Of a stretch of DNA of 64,000 nucleotides, positions 18,403-26,926 are shown piece after piece. The stretch lies in NCBI RefSeq assembly GCF_001544835.2, contig NZ_FCNX02000009.1:124001-188000 (forward strand). Reading direction: 5' to 3'. This DNA comes from Caballeronia fortuita. GTDB lineage: Bacteria; Pseudomonadota; Gammaproteobacteria; Burkholderiales; Burkholderiaceae. Position 1 is the stretch's first letter, and the number at the start of each line of letters is the position of its first letter. The position numbers and the translations under genes are program-made. The notes under the pieces are model-generated. The model was not told the DNA's origin, ran no database searches, and saw nothing but the letters and a program-made list of their open reading frames with translations.

Positions 18403-19004
18403 ACATGCTCAAATCTCTTTTCGTGACGCTCGTGCTGCTCGCGTGCGGCGCGCCGATCGCCCGCGCGGCGAACGTGCGCGTGCAGGTCGTCGATCAGGCC
18501 GGCGCGCCCGTCGCCGATGCCATCGTGTATGCGCTGCCCGTCAACGGCAAGCCGCCCGCGACGAAGCCGGCCGCCGCCGTCATCGACCAGATCAAGCGCC
18601 GCTTCGTGCCGATGGTGTCCGTCGTGCAGACGGGCGCGTCGGTGACGTTTCCGAACAAGGACAACATCGAGCACGACGTCTATTCGTTCTCGCCGCCCAA
18701 ACGCTTCGAACTGAATCTGTATCACGGCATTCCCGCGAATCCGGTCGTGTTCGACAAGCCCGGCCTCGTCGTGATGGGCTGCAATATTCACGACGCGATG
18801 GTCGCGTATCTGCTGATCGTCGATACGCCGTGGTTCGCGAAGACCGACGCGAACGGCGCCGCGGTCATCGACAATCTGCCCGCCGATGCGTACAGGGTGA
18901 TCGCGTGGCATTTCCGCCAGAGCGATCCGAACGCGCAGCCAATGCAGAAGGTCAACGCGGACGGCGCCGCGAAGTTCGCGCTGCAACTGCGGCCCGCCGA
19001 ATAG
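18399..19004 (+). CDS. exported cupredoxin-like protein (methylamine-utilisation-type)
   Basis: 201 residues with signal peptide (FVTLVLLACGAPIARA). A full type-1 copper ligand set is visible: His92 (NIEHDVYSF), then Cys128, His131 and Met134 in MGCNIHDAM, in a cupredoxin context (SVVQTGASVTFPNKD, PGLVVMGC). Residues 25-75 resemble a carboxypeptidase-regulatory/transthyretin-like domain (VQVVDQAGAPVADAIVYALP). Relatives are often annotated as methylamine utilisation proteins, but no amine dehydrogenase is here. Start ATG 18399 overlaps the globin stop; ATG 18405 is an alternative. Periplasmic electron transfer or copper-dependent sensing next to the globin is inferred. Confidence 0.82.
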   Translation: MNMLKSLFVTLVLLACGAPIARAANVRVQVVDQAGAPVADAIVYALPVNGKPPATKPAAAVIDQIKRRFVPMVSVVQTGASVTFPNKDNIEHDVYSFSPPKRFELNLYHGIPANPVVFDKPGLVVMGCNIHDAMVAYLLIVDTPWFAKTDANGAAVIDNLPADAYRVIAWHFRQSDPNAQPMQKVNADGAAKFALQLRPAE

Positions 19005-19017
19005 GACGCCGGCCGCG

Positions 19018-21354
19018 ATGTTCCTTCACAGCCTGCGCGCGCGGATCGCGCTCGTCTTCGTGGTGCTGATGCTCGTCGCACAGACTGCGGCGTTTGTCGT
19101 CATCAATTCGGTGATTCTTAAGAACGCGCATCGCAGCGCCGAGGATCAGCTTTCGGTGGCCGAGCGCGTGTTCGCGCAGATCCTGCACGGCAACAGCGAG
19201 CAGTTGACGCAGGCGGCGAGCGTGGTCGCGCTCGACTTCGGCTTTCGCGAGGCCGTCGCGACGCACGACAGCAAGACCGTCGCGTCCGCGCTGCAGAATC
19301 ACGGCGACCGCGTCCATGCGGATGTGGTGATGCTCGTCGATCTCGACGGCAAGCTGATCGCCGACAGCAGCGGCGTCGGGCACGAAGGCATGGCGTTTCC
19401 GTTTCCGAAGCTGATCCGCGAGGTCGCGAAAAACGGCGATGCGTCGTCGTTCGGCATGATCGGCGCGCGCGCGTATCAGCTCGTCGCGGTGCCGGTGAAG
19501 ACGCCGGTCACGATCGCGTGGGTCGTGATGGGCTTCGCGATCGACGACTCGCTCGCGCGCACGATGAGTTCGCTCACCTCGCTCGACGTGTCGTTTCTCA
19601 CCGTCGACGACGACGGCAACTGGGGCGTGCTCGCGAGTTCGCTGCCCGGCGACGCGCGCGACGCGCTGAAGGATCAGGCGCATCTTGCCGAAGACGGCTA
19701 CGCGACGCGCGTGATGCGCCTGCATTCCGAAGGCCGCGCGGTCGCGGTCCTGCTCGAACGCTCGTTGATCGATGCGCTTGCGCCGTTTCATCGCTTGCAG
19801 TCGACGCTTTTGCTCATCACGCTGCTCGGCGTGCTCGTGTCGATCGTCGGCAGCGTGCTCACCGCGCGTTCCGTGACGCGTCCGATCGCGGCGCTCGCGC
19901 AGTTCTCGAAGCGCATCGGGCAGGGCGATTACGCCGCGCCAGTCGAAATTCGCCAGCACGATGAGATCGGCGAACTGGCGCACGCGTTCAACCAGATGCG
20001 CGAAGGCATCGCGGAGCGCGAAAAGCGCATCACGGAACTCGCGTACATGGACCGGCTGACTGGCCTGCCGAATCGCGCGCTCTTCAACGACCGGCTCCAG
20101 CAGGCGGTCGGCGCGGCCACGCGCGGCAATCATCCGCTTTGCGTGATGATGATGGACCTCGACCGCTTCAAGTACGTGAACGACACGCTCGGGCATCCGA
20201 TCGGCGACATGCTGCTGTGCGAAGTGGCGAAGCGCCTGCGCGCGGCGCTGCAACGCGAAACCGATACTGTCGCGCGTCTGGGCGGCGACGAGTTTGCGGT
20301 TCTGCTGCCCACCGACGATCTGCCAGGGGCGCGCGTGCTCGCCGCCCGCATGCTGCGCGCGCTCGAAGAGCCGATTACGATCGAAGGACAGCTCGTCGAC
20401 GTAGGCGCGAGCATCGGCATCGTCGCGTATCCGCAGAACGGCACCGACATGAACGTGCTCCTGCGCCGCGCCGATATCGCAATGTACGTGGCGAAGCGCT
20501 CGAATCTCGGCTTCGCGTTCTACGACGAACGTCACGACCAGAACAGCGCCGAGCGTCTTTCATTGATGAGCGAGCTGCGCCAGGCCGTCGAGCGCGATCA
20601 ACTGACGCTCTACTATCAGCCAAAGGTCGATCTGGCGACGCATCGCGTGAAATATGTCGAGGCGCTCGTGCGCTGGGATCATCCGACGCGCGGCTTCGTC
20701 GCGCCCGATCAGTTCATTCCGTTCGCGGAGCAGACGGGCTACATCAAGACGATCTCGCGCTGGGTCGCGGACAAGGCCATCGCGCAGTGCGCCGCATGGC
20801 GCAGGCAGGGCATCGAGCTGGCGGTGTCGGTGAACGTGTCGGCGCGCGAGCTGATCCAGTCGACGCTGCCCGAGATTTTCCAGAGCCTGCTCGACAAGCA
20901 CGGCGTCGCGCCAGAATCGATCTGGATCGAGATCACAGAGAGCGCGATCATGGACGACCCGAATCACGCGATCGAAACGCTCGACCGGCTGCACGCGCTC
21001 GGCATTCGCCTGTCCATCGACGATTTCGGCACGGGGTATTCGTCGCTGTCGTATCTGAAGCGCATGCCCGTCGACGAGTTGAAGATCGACAAGTCGTTCG
21101 TGATCGGCATGTTCCAGCACAAGGACGACGAGACCATCGTGCGCTCGACGATCGATCTCGGGCACAACATGGGCCTGAAGGTCGTGGCCGAAGGCGTCGA
21201 GACCGTGGAGATGCTGGAGCGGCTGCGAACGCTGCGCTGCGATCTCGCGCAGGGCTATCACCTGAGCCGGCCGCTGCCGCCCGCGCAGCTCGAAGCGTGG
21301 CTCGAACGCTGGCAGGCGGAGAACGAGCAGGTTTCGCTCGCGGGGCCGGCCTAG
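19018..21354 (+). CDS. membrane GGDEF-EAL cyclic-di-GMP protein
   Basis: 778 residues: TM1 (about 9-29), a periplasmic sensor domain of about 230 residues, TM2 (about 262-283), HAMP (about 284-337), GGDEF (about 345-505) and EAL (about 515-770). Both catalytic motifs are intact: GGDEF at 422-426 preceded by an RxxD inhibitory site (RETD), and EAL at 548-550 with ITESAIM, DDFGTGYSS, LKIDKSF and VAEGVET. It can therefore in principle make and degrade c-di-GMP. Last gene of the DUF3034-globin-cupredoxin operon (13-bp gap), so its periplasmic domain is a good candidate to read the state of those exported proteins. ATG 19018 begins the first TM without any extension. Confidence 0.92.
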   Translation: MFLHSLRARIALVFVVLMLVAQTAAFVVINSVILKNAHRSAEDQLSVAERVFAQILHGNSEQLTQAASVVALDFGFREAVATHDSKTVASALQNHGDRVHADVVMLVDLDGKLIADSSGVGHEGMAFPFPKLIREVAKNGDASSFGMIGARAYQLVAVPVKTPVTIAWVVMGFAIDDSLARTMSSLTSLDVSFLTVDDDGNWGVLASSLPGDARDALKDQAHLAEDGYATRVMRLHSEGRAVAVLLERSLIDALAPFHRLQSTLLLITLLGVLVSIVGSVLTARSVTRPIAALAQFSKRIGQGDYAAPVEIRQHDEIGELAHAFNQMREGIAEREKRITELAYMDRLTGLPNRALFNDRLQQAVGAATRGNHPLCVMMMDLDRFKYVNDTLGHPIGDMLLCEVAKRLRAALQRETDTVARLGGDEFAVLLPTDDLPGARVLAARMLRALEEPITIEGQLVDVGASIGIVAYPQNGTDMNVLLRRADIAMYVAKRSNLGFAFYDERHDQNSAERLSLMSELRQAVERDQLTLYYQPKVDLATHRVKYVEALVRWDHPTRGFVAPDQFIPFAEQTGYIKTISRWVADKAIAQCAAWRRQGIELAVSVNVSARELIQSTLPEIFQSLLDKHGVAPESIWIEITESAIMDDPNHAIETLDRLHALGIRLSIDDFGTGYSSLSYLKRMPVDELKIDKSFVIGMFQHKDDETIVRSTIDLGHNMGLKVVAEGVETVEMLERLRTLRCDLAQGYHLSRPLPPAQLEAWLERWQAENEQVSLAGPA

Positions 21355-21376
21355 CAGTGTAGTGGCGTGGCGGGGT

Positions 21377-22957
21377 CTACCAGCCGCGTCCGCGCTCGGC
21401 GTTGGCGACCGCCTGTTCGTCGCCCGCGAGCGTGTCGCCGTCGCGGCCGGCGAAGCGGTAGGCGCCGCGTTCCTGCGATTTCGCTTCGTAGAGCGCGCCA
21501 TCGGCACGCTTCAGCGCGCTTTCGAACGGCTCGCCCGCATGCGCGAGCGCGATGCCGATGCTCACGCCCACGCGCGCCGTCTGCCCCGATTCGAGCGTAT
21601 AGGGCGCCGATAACTCGCCGATGATCTTGCGCGCGAACACGACGTTCGACGCATCCGCGATATACGTCGCGACGATCGCGAATTCGTCGCCGCCCAGCCG
21701 CGCGACCAGTTCGCCGCGCCGCATCGCGTTGCGCAGGCGGTCGGCGACGAGTCTCAGCAGTTCGTCGCCCGCGTTGTGGCCGTGCGTGTCGTTCACGCGC
21801 TTGAAGCCGTCGAGATCGACGTACATCACCATCACTTTTTCGCGGCCCGGGGCGTTGGCCATCAGGCGCGCGGCGTGTTCGCCGAGATAGCGCCGGTTCG
21901 GCAGGCCCGTGAGCGAATCGTGATGCGCCCATTGCAGGATTTTCGCCTCCGCCTTGCGCCGCTCCGTCACGTCTTCGATGATGATGACCGCGCTGCCGTC
22001 CGGCACCGGATTGCGGCTCAGTTCGAGATGCCGGCCGTCGCGCAGCGGCAGATCGAGCGGCACCGGCGGCAGATCGCCGCTTTCGAGCCAGTGCGCGCAG
22101 CGTGCGGCGAGTTGCTCGCGCAGCGGCTCGCCCAGCTTCGCCAGCCCCACATAACCGATGAATTCAGGCAGCGACACGTTCAGCCGCAGCATGTCGACGG
22201 TCGCGCCGAACAGTTCCGCCGCCCGGCGATTGGCGATCACCACCTTGCCCGACGCATCCACGGTGCACAGGCCGTGCGGCATGTGCGCGAGCGCCGCATC
22301 GAAGCGCGCGGCGATTTCGGCGTGGCTGCGCTCGGCGGTCATCAGCGCGACGCGCCCGCGATAGTGTCGCTGCACGACCGAACACATCGCGCCGATGTAG
22401 AGAAAGAGCGGCGGCACGAGAATCCAGTAGCCGGGCGGGCCGAACAGTCCGCCGACGCCGATCGGCAGCGCGCCCGCGCACACCTGCGCGATCGCCAGAA
22501 GCGGAAGGCCCGCGTTGCGCGATGCGATGCCGCCGAGCAATCCCGCCGTCACCATGATCGCGAGCGAGGCCAGTTCGGCGTCGCCGGAAATCACGCAGGC
22601 CATCGTGCCGAGGCCGGTCACGAGACACGTGAGCAGCGCGAACGGCGCATAGCGCGCGGCCCACGGTCCGGGATGCGTCTCGCCCGCACGGCTCAGCGCG
22701 CGATAGCGGCATACGATGAACAGGCGCGCGCCGAGCAGAAGCGCGTCGGCGGCGACCCAGAGCAGCGTCCAGAGCGCGGGCTGGCGTCCGAGCGCCATCA
22801 TCGCGACGAACGCGCTGGAGATGCCGGAGAGAAACAGCGGGCGGATGTCTTCGACCAGCGTCGACAGCAGCGATGCCCGAATCGCGGCCGTGATGCGTCC
22901 GTCCTCCGTCGCCGGTGTGGCGAGAATCGAATCGATCAGGGACGGGTTGCCTGACAT
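21377..22957 (-). CDS. membrane PAS-GGDEF diguanylate cyclase
   Basis: 526 residues. N-terminal half has five to six hydrophobic helices (about 45-235), then a PAS domain (about 245-365: FDAALAHMPHGLCTVDASGK), then GGDEF (about 370-515) with intact GGDEF at 422-426 (ARLGGDEFAIV). The inhibitory site is degenerate: RRGE replaces RxxD, so product inhibition may be weak. A cyclase making c-di-GMP is expected. The ATG at 22957 is chosen because the 30 upstream in-frame residues are only Arg-rich junk. It is convergent with the GGDEF-EAL gene of the globin operon (22-bp gap), so c-di-GMP genes from two transcripts meet here. Confidence 0.9.
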   Translation of the reverse strand: MSGNPSLIDSILATPATEDGRITAAIRASLLSTLVEDIRPLFLSGISSAFVAMMALGRQPALWTLLWVAADALLLGARLFIVCRYRALSRAGETHPGPWAARYAPFALLTCLVTGLGTMACVISGDAELASLAIMVTAGLLGGIASRNAGLPLLAIAQVCAGALPIGVGGLFGPPGYWILVPPLFLYIGAMCSVVQRHYRGRVALMTAERSHAEIAARFDAALAHMPHGLCTVDASGKVVIANRRAAELFGATVDMLRLNVSLPEFIGYVGLAKLGEPLREQLAARCAHWLESGDLPPVPLDLPLRDGRHLELSRNPVPDGSAVIIIEDVTERRKAEAKILQWAHHDSLTGLPNRRYLGEHAARLMANAPGREKVMVMYVDLDGFKRVNDTHGHNAGDELLRLVADRLRNAMRRGELVARLGGDEFAIVATYIADASNVVFARKIIGELSAPYTLESGQTARVGVSIGIALAHAGEPFESALKRADGALYEAKSQERGAYRFAGRDGDTLAGDEQAVANAERGRGW

Positions 22958-23337
22958 ACGCAAGACCGGGCACACGAGAGGACGAAAAAGGGTTCGGCGA
23001 CGATGCCGTCTTCGCCGGTAGTCGTGTATACGGCCGGGTCTGCACATTCTTTAGGCGAAACTTAGCACGGGCTTAGATTACGCGGAACGCCATTATTCGC
23101 TGTTAGCGTATTCTGAACTTCCTTCGAGCCGAATTATGTTTTCCCGCGGACATAGTAAGTTAGTGCCCGTGCCTTTCGTTTGCAGCGCACGCGCGGGTTT
23201 TGCCTCATCGAAAGCTTTCGATTCCGGGGCGATGATGATCGACGCTATATGGACCGTCGTCGGTGAGGAACGGAAGAAGCAGCATCGTCGCGAAGATGGC
23301 CACAGAGACCATCGGGCGATTCATAAAAGGAGACGTC
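22958..23337. other. 380-bp intergenic region
   Basis: Divergent promoter space between the diguanylate cyclase and the MHS transporter. A short reverse-strand open frame (about 40 residues from the ATG near 23321) lacks a ribosome site and is not called. The notable element is the 16-bp palindrome at 23207-23222. Confidence 0.55.
23207..23222. promoter_or_regulatory. 16-bp perfect palindrome, candidate operator
   Basis: ATCGAAAGCTTTCGAT, perfectly self-complementary, 115 bp upstream of the MHS transporter start. It may be an operator for the transporter-oxidoreductase-dehydroquinase cluster; no regulator gene is adjacent. Confidence 0.45.
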
Positions 23338-24756
23338 ATGGACACGAACTCGCTCTCACCCGGTGCAAAAGGCGGGTCGCACGCCGAGCACCACAAGCAG
23401 ACGAAAAAGGCCACGGCGAGCGGCTGGATAGGCTCCGCGCTCGAGTACTACGATTTCTTCATCTACGCGCAGGCCGCCGCGCTCATCTTCCCGCAGCTCT
23501 TCTTTCCGTCGGGCAATCCAAAAGTGGCGATCGTCGCATCGCTCGCGACCTACGGCGTCGGCTACGTCGCCCGTCCGATCGGCGCCTTCGTGCTCGGCCA
23601 CTGGGGCGACACCCACGGCCGCAAGACCGTGCTCGTGCTCTGCATGTTCCTGATGGGTTTCTCGACGATGGCCGTCGGCCTTTTGCCGACTTATCACAGC
23701 GTCGGCATGCTCGCGCCGGCCTTGCTCGTGATCCTGCGGCTCGTGCAGGGCTTCGCGGTCGCGGGCGAAATCTCCGGCGCAAGCTCGATGATTCTCGAGC
23801 ACGCGCCATTCGGCCGGCGCGGTTTCTTCGCGAGCTTCACGCTGCAAGGCGTGCAGGCCGGACAGATTCTCGCCGCCGCCGTGTTCCTGCCGCTCGCGTA
23901 CTACATGCCGGAGGACGCGTTCAATAGCTGGGGCTGGCGCATTCCGTTCCTGCTGTCGGCGTTCGTGCTGATCGCGGGCTACATCATCCGGCGCGAAGTG
24001 CATGAAACGCCCGCCTTCGAGAAGGAAGGCGAAAAAGGCGCGGTGCCGCGCTCGCCGATCGTCGATGCCTTCAAGTACAACCTCGGCGACATGATCCGCG
24101 TCGTCTGCATGGCGCTGATGAACGTGATTCCCGTGGTCGCGACCATCTTCGGCGCGGCGTATGCGGTGCAGGCGGCCTACGGCGTCGGCTTTCACAAGAG
24201 CGTGTATCTGTGGATTCCGGTCGTCGGCAATATTCTCGCCGTCGTCGTGATTCCGCTCGTCGGCAATCTCTCCGACAAGATCGGGCGCAGGCCGCCGATC
24301 ATCGTCGGCGCGATCGCGTCGGGCCTGCTGTCGTATCTATATCTCTATGCGATCAGCATTCACAACGTCGGCATGGCGATCGTCGCGTCGCTGCTGATGT
24401 GGGGCATCGTCTATCAGGGCTACAACGCGATCTTCCCGAGCTTCTATCCCGAACTCTTCCCGACGCGCACGCGCGTCTCCGCGATGGCCATCTCGCAGAA
24501 CGTCGGCACGACCATCACGGCGCTGCTGCCCGCGCTGTTCGCGAGCGTCGCGCCGCCGGGATCGACGAACATTCCGTTCACGATCGGCTCGATCACGCTC
24601 GCGGTCACCATCATCTCGGCGATCGCCGCATGGAGCGCGCGCGAGACGTATCGCATCCCGCTCAACCAGCTTGGCGAACAAGGCGCGCGGCCTGTGGAGA
24701 AAGCCGAGTACGACCGTCTGCGCGCGGAATCGGTCGCTAACGCGCGCGCATCCTAA
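23338..24756 (+). CDS. MHS-family MFS transporter (shikimate/dicarboxylate type)
   Basis: Metabolite:proton symporter, 472 residues, 12 helices. MHS signatures: SGWIGSALEYYDFFIYAQAA, GYVARPIGAFVLGHWGDTHGRK, LRLVQGFAVAGEISGASSMI, and FPSFYPELFPTRTRVSAMA. Family substrates include shikimate, proline/betaine, citrate and ketoglutarate. AAAGGAG sits just before the ATG at 23338, excluding upstream in-frame codons. The downstream oxidoreductase and type II dehydroquinase on the same strand suggest quinate or shikimate as cargo; this is inference from context. Confidence 0.9.
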   Translation: MDTNSLSPGAKGGSHAEHHKQTKKATASGWIGSALEYYDFFIYAQAAALIFPQLFFPSGNPKVAIVASLATYGVGYVARPIGAFVLGHWGDTHGRKTVLVLCMFLMGFSTMAVGLLPTYHSVGMLAPALLVILRLVQGFAVAGEISGASSMILEHAPFGRRGFFASFTLQGVQAGQILAAAVFLPLAYYMPEDAFNSWGWRIPFLLSAFVLIAGYIIRREVHETPAFEKEGEKGAVPRSPIVDAFKYNLGDMIRVVCMALMNVIPVVATIFGAAYAVQAAYGVGFHKSVYLWIPVVGNILAVVVIPLVGNLSDKIGRRPPIIVGAIASGLLSYLYLYAISIHNVGMAIVASLLMWGIVYQGYNAIFPSFYPELFPTRTRVSAMAISQNVGTTITALLPALFASVAPPGSTNIPFTIGSITLAVTIISAIAAWSARETYRIPLNQLGEQGARPVEKAEYDRLRAESVANARAS

Positions 24757-24781
24757 GTTTCATTTGCTCATTCTTTACTCG

Positions 24782-24805
24782 GGCGGCGCGTGACGGCGCG
24801 CCGCC
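24782..24805 (+). terminator. 9-bp hairpin between transporter and oxidoreductase genes
   Basis: GGCGGCGCG, 6-base loop, CGCGCCGCC. A run of seven T follows only about 18 bp later, so it may act as an attenuating or partial terminator inside the probable operon, or protect the 3' end of the transporter message. Confidence 0.5.
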
Positions 24806-24845
24806 GGGGTGAACTCGCGCTTTTTTTCAACACGGTGGAATCGAA

Positions 24846-25904
24846 GTGAACACAGAGTCAGGCAAGACGCGTATCGCGGTGGCGGGCGCGGGCTATATCG
24901 GCCAGGCGCATATGGGCGTCGCGCAGGCGAGCGCGACGTGCACGCTCTCCGCCATCGTCGATCCGGCGGCGGGCGCGGTCGATATCGCGGAGAAAGCGGG
25001 CGTGCCGCTTTACAGGACGCTCGATGAACTGCTCGCGAAGGATCGCCCCGACGGCATCGTGCTCGCGACGCCGAATCAATTGCACGTCGAACATGCGCGC
25101 ATCTGTCTCGCGGCGGGCGTGCCGATCCTGCTCGAAAAGCCGATCGCGCCGACGGTCGACGAAGCGCAGATGCTCGTCGACGAAGTGGAACGTTCGGGCG
25201 CAAAAGTGCTGATCGGCCATCATCGAGCGCATAGTCCGATCATGGCGCGCGCGAAAGAAGTGATCGACGAAGGACGGCTCGGCAAGCTCGTCGCGGTGAT
25301 GGGCAGCGCCGTGTTCTTCAAGCCCGACGAGTATTACGCGAGCGCGCCGTGGCGGCGCGAGCCGGGCGGCGGCCCGATCCTGCTCAACATGATTCACGAA
25401 GTCCACAATCTGCGCATGCTGTGCGGCGATATCGTCGCGGTGCAGGCGTTCGCATCGCACGCGACGCGCGGCTTTGCCGTCGAGGACACTGTCGCCATCA
25501 ATCTGCGATTCGCGAGCGGCGCGCTCGGCACCTTCATGCTCTCCGATACGGCCGCGTGCCCGCGAAGCTGGGAGCAGACGTCGCAGGAGAACAAGGCGTA
25601 TTCGACCTATCCCGACGAAGACTGCTACGTGATCGCCGGCACCTCCGGCTCGCTGTCCGTGCCGACGATGCGCCTCAAGTCGTATTCGAAAGCCGAGGAT
25701 CGCTCATGGTGGAAGCCGTTCGAAGAGAGCATCGTGCCGATGCGGCGCGACGATCCGCTCGCGCATCAGATGGAACATTTCGGGCGCGTGGCGCGCGGGG
25801 AAGCCGCGCCTATTGTCAGCGCGCGCGACGGACTGCAGAATCTGCGGATCACGGAGGCCATCGCGCTGTCCGCCAGTACGGGCAACATCATCGAAACCGC
25901 GTGA
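24846..25904 (+). CDS. Gfo/Idh/MocA-family oxidoreductase
   Basis: NAD(P)-dependent dehydrogenase, 352 residues: Rossmann domain with GAGYIG (14-19), the EKP motif (97-99) that bears the catalytic Lys of this family, and a C-terminal alpha/beta domain with HEVHNLRMLCGD. It starts with GTG at 24846; the ribosome site is weak. It lies between an MHS transporter and a type II dehydroquinase, so oxidation of quinate or shikimate, or a cyclitol-like relative, is the best guess. The family is promiscuous and also covers inositol and glucose-fructose oxidoreductases, so the substrate is open. Confidence 0.88.
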   Translation: MNTESGKTRIAVAGAGYIGQAHMGVAQASATCTLSAIVDPAAGAVDIAEKAGVPLYRTLDELLAKDRPDGIVLATPNQLHVEHARICLAAGVPILLEKPIAPTVDEAQMLVDEVERSGAKVLIGHHRAHSPIMARAKEVIDEGRLGKLVAVMGSAVFFKPDEYYASAPWRREPGGGPILLNMIHEVHNLRMLCGDIVAVQAFASHATRGFAVEDTVAINLRFASGALGTFMLSDTAACPRSWEQTSQENKAYSTYPDEDCYVIAGTSGSLSVPTMRLKSYSKAEDRSWWKPFEESIVPMRRDDPLAHQMEHFGRVARGEAAPIVSARDGLQNLRITEAIALSASTGNIIETA

Positions 25905-25931
25905 CTCTCTTTCTCCACTCAAGGACAACTC

Positions 25932-26369
25932 ATGGCAAAGATCCTGACGCTGCACGGCGTCAACCTCAACATGTTCGGCAAGCGCGACCCGAAGCAGTAC
26001 GGCACGGCGACGCTCGCGCAGATCGACGAGCAGATGACCGCGCTCGGCAAGGAGCTGGGCGTGGAAGTCGAGTGCTACCAGACGAATATCGAAGGCGAGA
26101 TGTGCTCGCGGATTCATCGCGCGTTCGAAGAGAACGTCGATGCGATCGTCATCAACGCGGGCGCGTGGACGCATTACAGCTACGCGATCCGCGATGCGCT
26201 CGCGATCCTGAAGGCGCCGATCATCGAAGTGCACATGTCGCACGTGCACGCGCGCGAGGAGTTCCGCCACAAATCGGTGTTCGCGGAACTCGCCAAGGGG
26301 CAGATTTCCGGTTTCGGCGTGGATAGCTACTTGCTCGGCCTGCGCGCAGCGGTCGCCGCAATCAAGTAA
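25932..26369 (+). CDS. aroQ: type II 3-dehydroquinate dehydratase, divergent paralogue
   Basis: Interconverts 3-dehydroquinate and 3-dehydroshikimate; 145 residues, usual length, cytosolic dodecamer in the family. Motifs: HGVNLNMFGKRDPKQYG with catalytic Tyr23, INAGAWTHYSYAIRDAL, EVHMSHVHAREEFRHKSV. Two positions differ from the usual consensus: GPNLN is GVNLN and NPGA(Y/F)THTS is NAGAWTHYS. With a transporter and oxidoreductase upstream, it is more likely the catabolic enzyme of quinate/shikimate use than the housekeeping aro gene, and may accept a related substrate. It follows the oxidoreductase by 27 bp. Confidence 0.9.
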   Translation: MAKILTLHGVNLNMFGKRDPKQYGTATLAQIDEQMTALGKELGVEVECYQTNIEGEMCSRIHRAFEENVDAIVINAGAWTHYSYAIRDALAILKAPIIEVHMSHVHAREEFRHKSVFAELAKGQISGFGVDSYLLGLRAAVAAIK

Positions 26370-26418
26370 CGGAGGTCACTCCCGCGAAGCGTGTGGGCGC
26401 CTCGCGGAAGTCTCCGGC

Positions 26419-26580
26419 TCAAGCCGGATGACTGAAGTCCTTCGGGGCGGGCGCAACCGGCTCGCGTTCGCTCTGCGTGCGCGCCGGTTCCTGATCGCGC
26501 TGCGCCGCGCCGCGGATGAACAACACCGCGCCGACCGCGCATACACCCCAGACCCCGGCGATGATCGTCAAGTAGCTCAT
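26419..26580 (-). CDS. small single-pass membrane protein
   Basis: 53 residues: one hydrophobic helix (MSYLTIIAGVWGVCAVGAVL) then a polar tail rich in Arg, Glu, Pro (QRDQEPARTQSEREPVAPAP). The ATG at 26580 has GGGGGA about 7 bases upstream; another ATG two codons earlier sits too close to it. I recognise no family. It lies between aroQ (convergent) and another small gene on the same strand. Confidence 0.6.
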   Translation of the reverse strand: MSYLTIIAGVWGVCAVGAVLFIRGAAQRDQEPARTQSEREPVAPAPKDFSHPA

Positions 26581-26665
26581 TTCCATTCCCCCGATGCTCC
26601 GAGCGCGGGCGGCTTCGCCGTCGTTGCGCTCTCCTGCTGTTAGCCCTGCTGGTCCTGTTGGTCCA

Positions 26666-26926
26666 CTACGTCCGCGACGCGGGCAGCGTCAGCAGGCGTC
26701 CGATCAGCTGTTGCGCGAGCGCATGCTGCTCGGTCATGGTCTGTGCGTCGTCGGCGGTGGCATCGCGCTCGCCGCGCAGCTTCCCGGCGAGGCGCATGAT
26801 GTTCTCCGACACCGACTGCAGCGCGTGCAGCAATTCCGCCTGGCTTTGCGCGCCGTCTTGCGATTCTTCAGGCAAACACTGCGCCGTGCGATGCGGCCTG
26901 GCGTTTCCTTCCATCGTCTGATACAT
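26666..26926 (-). CDS. small hypothetical protein, coiled-coil-like
   Basis: 86 residues, hydrophilic, with a helical heptad-like stretch from about residue 28 (AQSQAELLHALQSVSENIMRLAGKL) to 80. No membrane segment and no family recognised. The ribosome site is weak (CGGGG). Called because its composition is protein-like and it shares direction with the small membrane gene that follows. Confidence 0.55.
   Translation of the reverse strand: MYQTMEGNARPHRTAQCLPEESQDGAQSQAELLHALQSVSENIMRLAGKLRGERDATADDAQTMTEQHALAQQLIGRLLTLPASRT

Noticed and set aside
23205..23321. Reverse-strand peptide with a hydrophobic stretch upstream of the MHS transporter
   Set aside because: No ribosome site; its start overlaps the transporter's own AAAGGAG region and it covers the palindrome.
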